Source of the DNA: Pseudonocardiales bacterium
GTDB lineage: Bacteria; Actinomycetota; Actinomycetes; Mycobacteriales; Pseudonocardiaceae
NCBI GenBank assembly: GCA_023252195.1
Contig: JAHEXI010000030.1
Location: 1 to 38,072 of the forward strand
Reading direction: 5' to 3'
DNA length: 38,072 nt
Each line of letters begins with the position of its first letter. The first letter of the stretch is position 1. Positions 15,761 through 24,316 of this stretch are shown in pieces. The notes under the pieces were generated by a model. That model was given only the letters and a program-made list of their open reading frames with translations. It had not been told where the DNA came from and did no database searches. The translations under genes and the position numbers were made by a program.

Positions 15761-17123
15761 ATGTCCCTGCGCCCCCGCTTCCGGCGCGTCGCTGCTCTGG
15801 AGCGCCGCTTCGTGAACCGGGAGAGCGTGCTTGCGGCGTTCGCGGAGGAGTTGAGCCGGATTGCCGATCAGCCGCGGGTGCTCAATGTGGTCGGCGTGGG
15901 CGGTATCGGCAAGTCCCGGCTGGTACGCGAGCTACGCAACCGGGCCGCTGCGTCGCAGGGATGCCGTACGGCGGTGTTGGACCTGCAGGTTCCGGCGATG
16001 CGGCAGCAGGAAAATGCGTTGGCCGTGCTGCGGACCGAGTTCGGTCGACAGCAGGCCTCCTTCGACCGGTTCGATATCGCCTATGCGGTGTTGTGGCAGC
16101 GACTGCACCCGAACCTGCGGCTCACCGGTCGTGACCTGCCGTTCCTAGCGGAAAGCGAGGTGTTGACCACGATCTTCGACGACGCCTCGGGACTGCCGGT
16201 GTTCGGAACGGCGATCGGATTGCTCAAGCTCGCCGATCGGGCCACCGCGTGGATGCGGCGCAAGCGGGCCGTGCACGCCGATGAGGTGCTCCAGATGCTC
16301 GACGAGCTGGAGAACACCGAGGTGCTCGACGCGGTGACCTATCTGTTCGCCGGGGACCTGCGGTCGGCTAGTGAGCAGCGGCCCTTCGTCGTCTTCGTCG
16401 ACGCCTACGAGGCGCGGGTGCCCACCCCGGTTCGAACCGGACGAGCCTCGGCCGCCGACACCTGGCTGCGTGATCTGATCGGCCAGCTCGGCAGGGGCCT
16501 GGTGGTGGTCGCGAGCCGAGAACCGCTGAATTGGCGCCGCCGCCACATCCTTGCAACAGGCCCGTGATTGCTACCAGGGTTCGGGCGCTGTGGTCGGGCT
16601 CGCCAACATCACCACCAACCAGGTTGAGCTGCTGGCGTGGACTGAACCTGCCGCCGCGCTGACCGCTGCGCCGGCCGCGCTGGAGGCTCAGCACGAGCTG
16701 GGCGCCCTGCACGAGCTCGGCAAGACCCACACTGCGATCGCGATTGCCCAGATGAGGCTGGGCAATGAAGCCGAAGCTGCCGCATCGTTCGACACCGCCT
16801 GCACCTATCTCAAGCGCGCCCGGTACCGGTCCGGGCTGGCCCGCGCCGAGTTCTTCCGCGGTTTCCTGTACGCCCGCCAAGGCCATTTCGGCCGGACCGT
16901 CGACTCCTTCACCTGGGCGGTCGACGAGTTCGTCGCCGCCGAGGTCTACCCCAGCCTGATCATCCTGGCCGCCCAAGCACTCGACGACCTCGGGCACTGC
17001 GACCTACACATCACCCAAGCCGCCGCCGCCGCCCGCGCTCGGATCGAACCTCTCGATTCGGTTTCTCAACTTGAAGAACGGGCAGCAGCGTTGATTGCCG
17101 CGATGCTCCGGGGGAGGGGGTGA
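15761..17123 (+). pseudogene. STAND NTPase with TPR tail, split by an internal deletion
   Basis: The first frame (15761-16567) has a GAGGAGA ribosome site and encodes a STAND/AAA-type NTPase domain. Walker A is GVGGIGKS at 45-52 and Walker B is FVVFVDAYEA at 209-218, followed by VVVASREPLNW. It stops abruptly after WRRRHILATGP. The second frame (16551-17123, offset and overlapping) encodes tetratricopeptide-like helices such as LGALHELGKTHTAIAIAQMR and AEFFRGFLYARQGHFGRTVD. Intact relatives as I recall them have several hundred residues between these parts, so a large out-of-frame deletion is likely. Either two separate proteins are made, or the gene is dead. The second frame overlaps the next gene by 4 nt. 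Confidence 0.65.
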
Positions 17124-18136
17124 CCCAACCGTGGCAGGACCTCTATGCCACCGGCGCCGCTCACCTGGAAGCGGCGGCTGGCTATTACAACAGGAACGTC
17201 CGCGTCGACACCTCCACCGGCCCCGTCAACGTCCGCATTCCCATCCACGGTGCCGACATCATGGACCTGCGGCTGTGGCGCGAAGAAGAGATCCTGCCCG
17301 CCATCACGCCCTACATCCAGCACGCCCCTCGCCTGCTCCACGCCAGTGCCGAGCCTCGCTACCAGGTCCACGAATTCATTGACGGGCCGGTCCTCAACGC
17401 CATTGCCCCCCGCGGCGTCGCCGTTCCGCCGCACGTGCCGGCCGATGTCGTGACGCTGCTCACTGAACTCACCACCATCCCCCGCAGCAAATTGCCCGTC
17501 ACACCGGCCGATTGGCCGCATGGTGACGACACGATTGCCTTTGCTTGGCGCCTATCCGGCCTGACTGAGCAGGTCCATGCGACCTACCGTGATCAGTACG
17601 GCGCGCAATTCAAGGCTTTCGGGTTTCCCGCCGATCCGCTCCGGGTCGTCGAAGCGGCCTGGCCCTCGCTCACCCGGCGGCCGCTGGTATGCGTCCACTC
17701 CGATATTCACCGAAAGAACATGATTATCAAGGACGGGGAGAGCTACTTTTTGGACTGGGAACTTGCCCTTTGGGGTGACCCCGTCTACGACCTCGCCGTA
17801 CATTTCCACAAGATGGGCTACTCCCCCGCCGAACGCGATCACGTCCTGCATCTCTGGCCGGCGGCCCTAGACTCGGAGTACATCGAAGGCTGGGAACACG
17901 ACCTGGACATCTACCTTGCTCACGAGCAGATCAAATCCGCCATCGTCGACACGGTCCGCTACTCCCAGGCCTTCATCGACCCCAGCTACGCACCCGAACC
18001 CGAACCCGTGCTGGTCGACAAACTCACCGTCAAGCTCAACAACGCCTACCGGCGCTGGGCGATCACCGATCGGGTGGACGCCGCCACCGTCGAAGCTAGG
18101 CTCCGCGACTGGGCGCAGCGCCGATCAGCTCAGTAA
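17120..18136 (+). CDS. Aminoglycoside-phosphotransferase-fold kinase
   Basis: This 338-residue protein has the APH/choline-kinase fold. The catalytic loop is HSDIHRKN (Asp195, Asn200) and the metal-binding Asp212 lies in FLDWELALWGDPVYDLA. The N-lobe is short, and the usual ATP-anchoring Lys position appears as Arg in VNVRIP. It starts at a GTG that overlaps the stop of the TPR frame as GTGA, implying coupled translation with the STAND/TPR gene. The substrate may be a small molecule or a protein; resistance to an antibiotic is only one option. It converges with the PPE-like gene with a 7-base overlap. Confidence 0.82.
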   Translation: MTQPWQDLYATGAAHLEAAAGYYNRNVRVDTSTGPVNVRIPIHGADIMDLRLWREEEILPAITPYIQHAPRLLHASAEPRYQVHEFIDGPVLNAIAPRGVAVPPHVPADVVTLLTELTTIPRSKLPVTPADWPHGDDTIAFAWRLSGLTEQVHATYRDQYGAQFKAFGFPADPLRVVEAAWPSLTRRPLVCVHSDIHRKNMIIKDGESYFLDWELALWGDPVYDLAVHFHKMGYSPAERDHVLHLWPAALDSEYIEGWEHDLDIYLAHEQIKSAIVDTVRYSQAFIDPSYAPEPEPVLVDKLTVKLNNAYRRWAITDRVDAATVEARLRDWAQRRSAQ

Positions 18137-19347
18137 TCTGCGCCGATCACTGGTGGCGCGGTGGGTGGCAGGTCTCCGACGATCGCGTTGGAGTCCTCGT
18201 GGATGAGGTATTTGCTGCGGTGCTCGCGGTCTCGCTCGCCTTGCTGGTTGGCGGCGCCCCCGAAGGGCTGCCCGTATCCGGCCTCGCCGGCGTTGCGGGT
18301 GGCGGCGGCTGGGCTGGCGCCACCGCGGGTGGGGCTCATCTCGTCGAGGGCCGGGTGGGCGCTGGTGGTCGGGCGGGGGCCGAAGCCCGTGGTGGGCCGG
18401 GGACCGAATCCGGTGCGGCCGCCGTCAGCGGCGCCGCCGAGCCGTACTCCCGCAGCCGAGCCGCGTGCGGCTACTGACCGGGGTGATCCGGTGCCGCCTT
18501 CGGCGAGTCCGGTGCTGATGGGCAAGCCGCCCGGCATCATGCCCTCGCCGAGGGCCCCTGGATTCGACGGTGGCGCGAAGGTGCTGGCAGCTGCGGCGGG
18601 CGCGGTCGGGGCGAGCTGTGAGATCGTGGCCGCCGGTTGGTAGGGGGCCCCTTGGTGGGCTGCCGGTGGGATTGCCGGTTGATGAGCGGCGCGAAGCTGG
18701 CTGGGTGTGCCGCCACCGGCGATGGCGATGGCTGGTGGGGCGCTATTGGCGGCGTCAATTCTGGGATTGGTCAGCGGTAGTGCCCCGACGCTGCTGTCCA
18801 AGGCCTGCGGCGGGGTGAACGCTGGGACGACGTCGATGTTGCCGTTGGAGTTGGACTGGTACACGCGCATTGCTTGGCGGGCCTGCTCAGCGGCGTCCTG
18901 CTGGCGCTGCTGGGCTTTCTCCTCGTCGGAGGTGATCCCCGGAAACCAGTCCATTTTTTCGGCGGCCCACTCGCCGGGATCGCTGGAGAAACCAGCCGAT
19001 TTCGGCGTCGGCGGCACCGGCGGGACGCTGTTCTTGGCGTTCACCCAATGCTCGGCTTGGTCCTGCGTCCGCTGCGCCACGGTGGCGGTGGTCTGCACGA
19101 CGGTGTTCATCCACGGCAGCATCGCGCCGGTCGCCGCAACCGCACTGTCGGCGGCGGCGCCCTGTCGGGAGTCCAGGAGGACGCCGATCGCGCTCTGCAG
19201 GTAAGACTTGCAGGTCGTTCCGACGCCGTCACCGAGCCGCTGCCACGACTGGGAGATCTCCTGCAGCGCGTCGGAGCCCGCGCCCCCGTTGATGTGGTCG
19301 AAGATGACCTGATGGCTGGTGTCGTCGTAGTTGAAGTCCGTCCCCAT
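18130..19347 (-). CDS. PPE-like type VII secretion substrate
   Basis: This 405-residue protein has a helical WXG100/PPE-like N-terminal domain (about 1-110, with SQSWQRLGDGVGTTC) and a long Gly/Pro/Ala-rich linker that includes two adjacent copies of GFGPRPTT. The conserved tail KYLIHEDSNAIVGDLPPTAP is seen in Pseudonocardiales PPE-domain proteins. By family it is a candidate ESX/type VII exported protein. It is the last gene of a minus-strand operon, 13 bp after the DUF3558 lipoprotein gene. No ESX core components are in the window. Confidence 0.8.
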   Translation of the reverse strand: MGTDFNYDDTSHQVIFDHINGGAGSDALQEISQSWQRLGDGVGTTCKSYLQSAIGVLLDSRQGAAADSAVAATGAMLPWMNTVVQTTATVAQRTQDQAEHWVNAKNSVPPVPPTPKSAGFSSDPGEWAAEKMDWFPGITSDEEKAQQRQQDAAEQARQAMRVYQSNSNGNIDVVPAFTPPQALDSSVGALPLTNPRIDAANSAPPAIAIAGGGTPSQLRAAHQPAIPPAAHQGAPYQPAATISQLAPTAPAAAASTFAPPSNPGALGEGMMPGGLPISTGLAEGGTGSPRSVAARGSAAGVRLGGAADGGRTGFGPRPTTGFGPRPTTSAHPALDEMSPTRGGASPAAATRNAGEAGYGQPFGGAANQQGERDREHRSKYLIHEDSNAIVGDLPPTAPPVIGADY

Positions 19348-19360
19348 CGCTGCTCCCCCC

Positions 19361-19957
19361 TCAACTCTTCGGCGGCAGGTTCATCAGCACCGCGGCGGCG
19401 ATCTGCTTGCCCACCTCGCACGACTGCTGCGGATTGTTCTTCAGCGCTTGCTCTTGCGACTGGTAAAACACTGTGAAGCTCTGACGCTCCGCGGTTTTGA
19501 CGTCGATGTCGCAATGGGCGATGTCCGCGTTGGTCCTGGTGACGATGGCTGGGTAGCCCGCGATCTCGGTCAGCTCGAAGAACGGCAGACCACGATGGTC
19601 CTTGCTGTAGCCGACCTCCAAGGTTGGATTGTTCGTGAACATCGAGAGATCCACTGATCGAACCAACTGTCGGGAACGCGTGGTTTTCCTCCACTGGCAA
19701 TCCAGGGTGCCGAACAAGCCATCCGACTCCTCCGGTGGGAGATCGAACCCTAACGCCGTCGCCTGCTGCGCGGTCAGCAATTCACAGGGCCGCCGCGACA
19801 TCGCTGCGACATCGCGCGGATTTTTCACCGGCGGGATCGGACTTGCCGCCAGTGCGGGACTCGGTTGCGCTGGCGCCGCACCCGTACCGCTACCGCACCC
19901 CGCCGCCACGATCACCGAACTCGCCACGATCACGCTAGGCAGGAATCGGGTCCTCAT
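19361..19957 (-). CDS. DUF3558 family lipoprotein
   Basis: This 198-residue secreted protein has a signal peptide and lipobox ending at Cys21 (VIVAAGC), followed by a low-complexity linker and a DUF3558 domain. The latter shows RRPCELLTAQQATALGFD, a Cys in DCQWRK and a late Cys in QQSCEVGKQIA. DUF3558 lipoproteins regularly sit beside PPE/WXG-like genes in Pseudonocardiales. Its ATG overlaps the stop of the upstream gene as ATGA, so translation is coupled. Confidence 0.85.
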   Translation of the reverse strand: MRTRFLPSVIVASSVIVAAGCGSGTGAAPAQPSPALAASPIPPVKNPRDVAAMSRRPCELLTAQQATALGFDLPPEESDGLFGTLDCQWRKTTRSRQLVRSVDLSMFTNNPTLEVGYSKDHRGLPFFELTEIAGYPAIVTRTNADIAHCDIDVKTAERQSFTVFYQSQEQALKNNPQQSCEVGKQIAAAVLMNLPPKS

Positions 19958-20397
19958 AGTGACCGCCCCGAATCGGATAGGGGCAGTCCCGGGCTGGCGT
20001 TCGGGATGTTCAGCTCCTCAACCTGCAGGTAGGTCTGCAGGTCCGCGCGCAACTTCTGCGCCAGATCCCGGAGCTGTTTCGCACCGGCGAGAAGGTTCGC
20101 TTCCAGGTTGTTGGCGCCGCTGTCCGAGGCCCACTTACCGATCTGGGCTACCGCGTTCAGGCTGACCCCATCCAGCCCAGGAGCCGGGATACTCGCCAGG
20201 CGCTGTGCGACCGCCGCCTGGGCCTGGAGGTAGTCAGCGGCGTGCTCGAGGTCGGCGATGGACTGCGGGACGCGCTCGTAGTTGATCGAGAAGCCGGCCG
20301 CCGCGCCGTTGCCACTGAGCAGAGCACCCAGCGCGGTGCCCTGCAGCACGTTGCCGGTGTCACCGGCGGCGCCGGCGACCTGGTCCTCGTCACTCAT
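19954..20397 (-). CDS. Helical WXG100-superfamily-like secreted partner
   Basis: This 147-residue protein starts at ATG 20397 behind an AAGGGGA site. It is mostly helical, with INYERVPQSIADLEHAADYL and AAVAQRLASIPAPGLDGVSL, then a second helix pair (GAKQLRDLAQKLRADLQTYL) and a flexible tail. The pattern is that of type VII secretion-associated helical proteins that accompany DUF3558 and PPE-like genes. No strict WxG motif is visible. It is the first gene of the three-gene operon 20397 to 18130. Confidence 0.7.
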   Translation of the reverse strand: MSDEDQVAGAAGDTGNVLQGTALGALLSGNGAAAGFSINYERVPQSIADLEHAADYLQAQAAVAQRLASIPAPGLDGVSLNAVAQIGKWASDSGANNLEANLLAGAKQLRDLAQKLRADLQTYLQVEELNIPNASPGLPLSDSGRSL

Positions 20398-20494
20398 CGC
20401 GTTCCCCTTGACCAGGTTTGCACACAAGTGCGCAGAGTCTGCCACACCAACCCGTGCGCGGAGGCGACGCGCCCGCCACCGGGGACGAAGTCGC

Positions 20495-20746
20495 TTACCG
20501 GTACGCGTCGCGGCGGTGCGCAACTCCCAGGACGGTTACGGTTGTCAAGGTGTCGTCGATCTCGTACACAATTCGGTATTCACCGATACGTATGCGCCAG
20601 TCGCTGTGGCTACCGACCAGTTTCTTGACACCGGCGGGTCGCGGATTGTAGGTAAGGGCGATGATTGCGCTCAGCGCTGCGGTAAAGACTGCGCGAGGCA
20701 GCTGCTGGAGCTGCTTGTAGACGTCGGGATGGAACGCGACGTTCAC
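20495..20746 (-). CDS. RelE/ParE-family toxin
   Basis: This 83-residue protein of the RelE/ParE superfamily contains FHPDVYKQLQQLP, VKKLVGSHSDWRIRIGEYRI and VYEIDDTLTTVTVLGVAHR, the standard RelE core with its basic residues. RelE-type toxins cleave mRNA on the ribosome. Its ATG overlaps the antitoxin stop as ATGA (20743-20746), the usual order and coupling for YefM-RelE systems. Confidence 0.9.
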   Translation of the reverse strand: MNVAFHPDVYKQLQQLPRAVFTAALSAIIALTYNPRPAGVKKLVGSHSDWRIRIGEYRIVYEIDDTLTTVTVLGVAHRRDAYR

Positions 20747-21024
20747 ACTGCCAGCTCTGTAAAGTCATCGAGAGATACGCCAAGTTCGGTGAGCATGTCG
20801 TCCAGCGACATCGTGGTGTAACCACCGGCGGCACGCATGTCTCGTAAGCGCAGCGCGTCAGCGACGTCGGCGTGCTCATGCAAGCGCTCGTAGTCGTCCA
20901 AGCTGATGATCACAGCGACCTCACGGCCGTTGTCGGTGATGACCGCCTCATGGCCGGTGTAGGCGACTTCGCGCACCACCGCGCCGAGGTTGTTGCGCAG
21001 GTCGCGAAGGCTGAGGGTACTCAT
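20743..21024 (-). CDS. Phd/YefM-family antitoxin
   Basis: This 93-residue antitoxin has the Phd/YefM DNA-binding N-terminus: MSTLSLRDLRNNLGAVVREV, then EAVITDNGREVAVIISLDDYE. The acidic C-terminal half should wrap the toxin. The start at 21024 is chosen because it begins the conserved fold; an in-frame ATG nine bases upstream also exists. The 30 bp before the start (25-bp imperfect palindrome with GGTAC/GTACC ends) could be the autoregulatory site. Confidence 0.88.
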   Translation of the reverse strand: MSTLSLRDLRNNLGAVVREVAYTGHEAVITDNGREVAVIISLDDYERLHEHADVADALRLRDMRAAGGYTTMSLDDMLTELGVSLDDFTELAV

Positions 21025-21054
21025 GGCACACAATGGTACCCCAGCAGCCGCGGG

Positions 21055-22734
21055 TCAGCGGCGAAGCAGGCTGGCGGCACGAGTCAAGACGACCTGGAGT
21101 TCGGCGACGCGCAAGGCGCGTAGCGCGATGAGTAGGACAGCGCCGCCGAGCACGCTGGCGGCGGCGAGTTCGGCGGCGGCGCGCAAGGGGGGCAGCGCGT
21201 GCGGCAAGGCGAGGTGGCCCAGGCTGATCACGACCAATCCAACCGCTGCGGCGACGCATGCAGCCACCGCGATACGGACCACCGCGCCCGCCACCCGCCG
21301 GGTGTGCAGGCTGCCGAGCCGATGCCACAGCCACACCTGGCCGGCAGCGCCGCCGATGACGAAGGACGCCGAGTTGGCCGCGGCGAGCCCGATGACGACC
21401 TGCTGCGGAGCCAGCACGACGGGCGCAAGCAACGACAGACCGATCTTCCCGGCGACCATCAGCGCCATGATCACGGTCGGAGTCCGGGCGTCGCCCAGTG
21501 CGTAGAACACCCGCAGCTGCAGCAGCACCACGGCGTAGGGCAGCAGGCCGAACGCCGACGCGGCCAGGGTGTGGCCCAGTCGGTCGGCTTGAGCGAGGTC
21601 GGAGTGGCCGTAGGAGAACAGCACAATGGCGACCTGCGCACCAGCCACGGTGAGCAGGGCCGAGATCGGCAGCAGCAGCAGCGCCGACATCCGGGTACCC
21701 AGAGACAGGTCGGCAACCACTTCGTCGATCTTCCCGTCGGCGGCGCCGCGGCTGATCCGGGGCATCAGCGCGGTCAACACGGAGTTGCCCAGCACTCCGT
21801 AGGGCACGATCAGCAACGTCCAGGCGTACGCATAGGTCGACACCCCGCCGCTGGCGGTGGCACTGGCGATTCGGTAGGTGATGACCAGCCCGAGCTGACC
21901 GGCCAGCACGTACAGCGCCACCCAGCCGGCCAGCCCGCCGAACGACGACAGCCGCGGATCCCAGCCCCACCGCCAGCGCCACCGGAATCCCGACCGGCGC
22001 AGCGCCGGCAGCAACACCGCCGCCTGCACGACGATCCCCAGCGTGGTGCCCACCCCCAACACCCACAGTTTGGCGTCGCCCATCAGGCTGGGATGCAGGC
22101 TGATCCGACCGGGGGTGATCGCGTAAGCCCCGATCACCCCGATCACGATCAGGTTGTTCGCCACCGGGGCCCACGCCGGCGGCCCGAACACGCCGCGGCT
22201 GTTGAGCACCGCGCCCACCAGCGCGGCCAGCCCGTAGAACAGGATCTCCGGCAGCAACAGGTAGGCGAACGCGGTGGCCAACGCGGGGTTGGCGTGCGGA
22301 CCGCTGGTCACCGACAGCCGGATCAGCAGCGGCGCCGCGGCCACCGCACCGATCGTGCCCACGAGCAGCGCGATCGTGCTCATCGTGAGCAGCCTTTGCG
22401 CGTATTCGTGACCGCCGTCGGGGTCGGTGCGCTGAGCGCGGACCAGCACCGGGATCGCCACGCTGGACAGCACCCCGCCCAGCAGCAGCTCATAGACCAT
22501 GTTCGGCAACTCGTTGGCGATGTTGTACGAGTCGTTGAGCACCCCGAAGCCCAGCGCCGCGGCCAGCAACAGCCTGGCCACCAACCCGGTCACCCGGCTG
22601 ACCACCGTGGCCACCGCCATCGACCCCGACGCGCGCGCCAACGACGGTCCCGGCAGCGCTGGTGCCGACGCGGCCGGAGCCGGGGCCACTGAGGACACCG
22701 GTGGCAGACCCGGCGCTGGCGGCAGTGGGTTCAT
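21055..22734 (-). CDS. murJ: MurJ/MviN-family lipid II flippase
   Basis: This 559-residue polytopic protein of the MOP superfamily starts at ATG 22734 (MNPLPPAPG), followed by a Pro/Ala-rich cytoplasmic stretch. It then has the MurJ N-terminus, including VVSRVTGLVARLLLAAALGF and NIANELPNMVYELLLGGVLS. About 14 helices are visible. It should flip lipid II across the membrane for peptidoglycan synthesis. The mycobacterial C-terminal pseudokinase extension is absent. It is not next to the usual trxB/rpoE-type neighbours of actinobacterial murJ, so this may be a second copy. Confidence 0.87.
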   Translation of the reverse strand: MNPLPPAPGLPPVSSVAPAPAASAPALPGPSLARASGSMAVATVVSRVTGLVARLLLAAALGFGVLNDSYNIANELPNMVYELLLGGVLSSVAIPVLVRAQRTDPDGGHEYAQRLLTMSTIALLVGTIGAVAAAPLLIRLSVTSGPHANPALATAFAYLLLPEILFYGLAALVGAVLNSRGVFGPPAWAPVANNLIVIGVIGAYAITPGRISLHPSLMGDAKLWVLGVGTTLGIVVQAAVLLPALRRSGFRWRWRWGWDPRLSSFGGLAGWVALYVLAGQLGLVITYRIASATASGGVSTYAYAWTLLIVPYGVLGNSVLTALMPRISRGAADGKIDEVVADLSLGTRMSALLLLPISALLTVAGAQVAIVLFSYGHSDLAQADRLGHTLAASAFGLLPYAVVLLQLRVFYALGDARTPTVIMALMVAGKIGLSLLAPVVLAPQQVVIGLAAANSASFVIGGAAGQVWLWHRLGSLHTRRVAGAVVRIAVAACVAAAVGLVVISLGHLALPHALPPLRAAAELAAASVLGGAVLLIALRALRVAELQVVLTRAASLLRR

Positions 22735-22952
22735 CGGCGGCACGCCGACCAGCACACCACTCCACCTCCCGATCGCCCAAAGCGGGGCCACGCCCGCCTT
22801 CGATGGCGCCCAGCATCCGCGATCGTCGGAGCTTGATCGTCGAAACTGAGCCCCAGCTGTGCGAATCCGCACGGCCACGCCTCACTTTCGACGATCACAA
22901 GTGGCGGGACCCCTTCACACCGTGGGTGGGGCGTGGCTGCTTGCATGACTCG

Positions 22953-23801
22953 ATGACCTCCTCGTCGAGCCAACCGATCACCGGCACGGCCGCGGGCGTT
23001 CCATTCACCGCCCTCCCGCCGCCGGAGGATCGCGCGCACGCGCCGCTGGTGGTGATCTGGCACCTCCTGGATCCGCCGTGCACCGACTCCGCGATGGCCG
23101 CGGCACTGCCGATGGCCGCATTTCCCGCGTGGCGGCTGTACCTCGGACTGCCCATGACCGGGCGTCGGTTACCGGCAGGCGGGTCCGAGGAGATGATGAG
23201 GCTCGGTCTCGCCGACCCGGTGTTGAACTTGTTCGGCCCGATCCTGTCGCAGGCGGCCGATGAGGCACCGGCGGCGGTCGCTGCGGTGCGTTCCCAGCTC
23301 TGTGTCTCGGACGGTCCGATCGGGGTGGCCGGCGGCTCGCTGGGCGGCGGGGTCGCGATGGAAGTGATCGCCGCCGGAGCTTTGCCCGTGTCGGTCGCCG
23401 CGCTGGTCAACCCGTTCGTGCGGATGCCCAGTGCCGTCGCGGCCATCGAGCGGGTCTTCGACATCCACTACGGGTGGACCGACGCCTCGCGGGCCGTTGC
23501 CGGCCGGTTCGACTTTCTCCGCAGATCTGCCGAGATTGCCACCGCAGAGCCGGCGTTGCTCCTGGTCAGCGGCGCGGACGACCACCCGGAGTTCCGCGCC
23601 GACGCTGAGGCGCTGGACTGTGAGCTCGCCTCCCGCTATCGGGACCGCTCGCGCGTGCGGTTGCATCGCGAGCCTGGCATGCCGCACCACCTGGCGGAGC
23701 CGCCCGGCGTCGAACCGGCACCGCAGACTGTGCACGCGGCCGCCGTCGACGCTGCATTCACCTCATGGTTCACCGAACACCTGACCAGACCGGCCCACTG
23801 A
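22953..23801 (+). CDS. Alpha/beta hydrolase, serine type
   Basis: This 282-residue protein has an alpha/beta hydrolase fold. The nucleophile elbow is GVAGGSLGGGVAM. An acid-loop candidate is LLLVSGADDHPEF, and a His-containing segment (EPGMPHHLAEPP) near the C-terminus could supply the catalytic His. The oxyanion strand VVIWHLLDPP is unusual in lacking the usual HG pair. The start at 22953 is the first ATG giving the conserved fold. It lies divergent from murJ and 31 bp before the HIT gene. Substrate unknown. Confidence 0.75.
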   Translation: MTSSSSQPITGTAAGVPFTALPPPEDRAHAPLVVIWHLLDPPCTDSAMAAALPMAAFPAWRLYLGLPMTGRRLPAGGSEEMMRLGLADPVLNLFGPILSQAADEAPAAVAAVRSQLCVSDGPIGVAGGSLGGGVAMEVIAAGALPVSVAALVNPFVRMPSAVAAIERVFDIHYGWTDASRAVAGRFDFLRRSAEIATAEPALLLVSGADDHPEFRADAEALDCELASRYRDRSRVRLHREPGMPHHLAEPPGVEPAPQTVHAAAVDAAFTSWFTEHLTRPAH

Positions 23802-23832
23802 TCGCGAGGTCCGATCGCTCTAGTCTGCGGCT

Positions 23833-24303
23833 ATGACTGATTGGCGCCGTGATCGAGTCGGTGCTGCTCTGCGGGGTGCCAATCCCACGGTTATCGCCCG
23901 GGTGCCGGCCGGCTTTGCGGTCATGGGCGATGTCCAATGGCTTCCCGGGTACTGCGTGCTGTTGACCGACGACCCGGATGCCCAACGGTTGTCGGATCTG
24001 CCTCGTTCCGCGCGAGCCGAGTACCTGCACAGCATGGCTTTGCTGGGCGAAGCAGTCGAGCTCGCCTGCCAGGAGGCCGATGACCGGTTCCGCCGGGTCA
24101 ACCTGGAGATTCTCGGCAACACCGACAGCTTCCTGCACGCGCACGTCTGGCCGCGCTACGACTGGGAGCCCGCCGAACTGATCAGCCGACCAGTGTGGCT
24201 GTATCCGCCATCACGATGGCGCGACACCGAGACGGCGCTGGGGCCACAACACGACACCCTCCGAGCATCGATCCGGCAGCATTTCCGCGACCTTCAGGCT
24301 TAG
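23833..24303 (+). CDS. HIT-family hydrolase
   Basis: This 156-residue histidine-triad protein carries its active site in FLHAHVWPRYDW (HxHxW-type). Nearby NLEILGNTDS matches the usual beta strand before the triad. HIT proteins hydrolyse nucleotide phosphoramidates or dinucleoside polyphosphates. It is followed 13 bp later by the epimerase gene, so both may be cotranscribed. Confidence 0.85.
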   Translation: MTDWRRDRVGAALRGANPTVIARVPAGFAVMGDVQWLPGYCVLLTDDPDAQRLSDLPRSARAEYLHSMALLGEAVELACQEADDRFRRVNLEILGNTDSFLHAHVWPRYDWEPAELISRPVWLYPPSRWRDTETALGPQHDTLRASIRQHFRDLQA

Positions 24304-24316
24304 GCGGGCTGCAGAA

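Noticed and set aside
17120-18136. Calling the APH-fold protein an aminoglycoside resistance enzyme
   Set aside because: The fold covers many substrates and nothing in the sequence or context is specific for aminoglycosides.
21036-21045. GGGTAC on the minus strand before the YefM-like antitoxin
   Set aside because: No GNNT at 14-16 nt upstream; it is more likely part of an autoregulatory palindrome or chance.
21199-22692. 497-residue open frame opposite murJ, rich in Arg, Gln, His and Gly
   Set aside because: It is the antisense shadow of murJ. High G+C keeps the opposite frame open; there is no domain pattern and no ribosome site.
22734-22878. Upstream extension of MurJ by 48 residues
   Set aside because: The extension is Arg/Trp-rich, not conserved in character, and the ATG at 22734 gives a sensible N-terminus.
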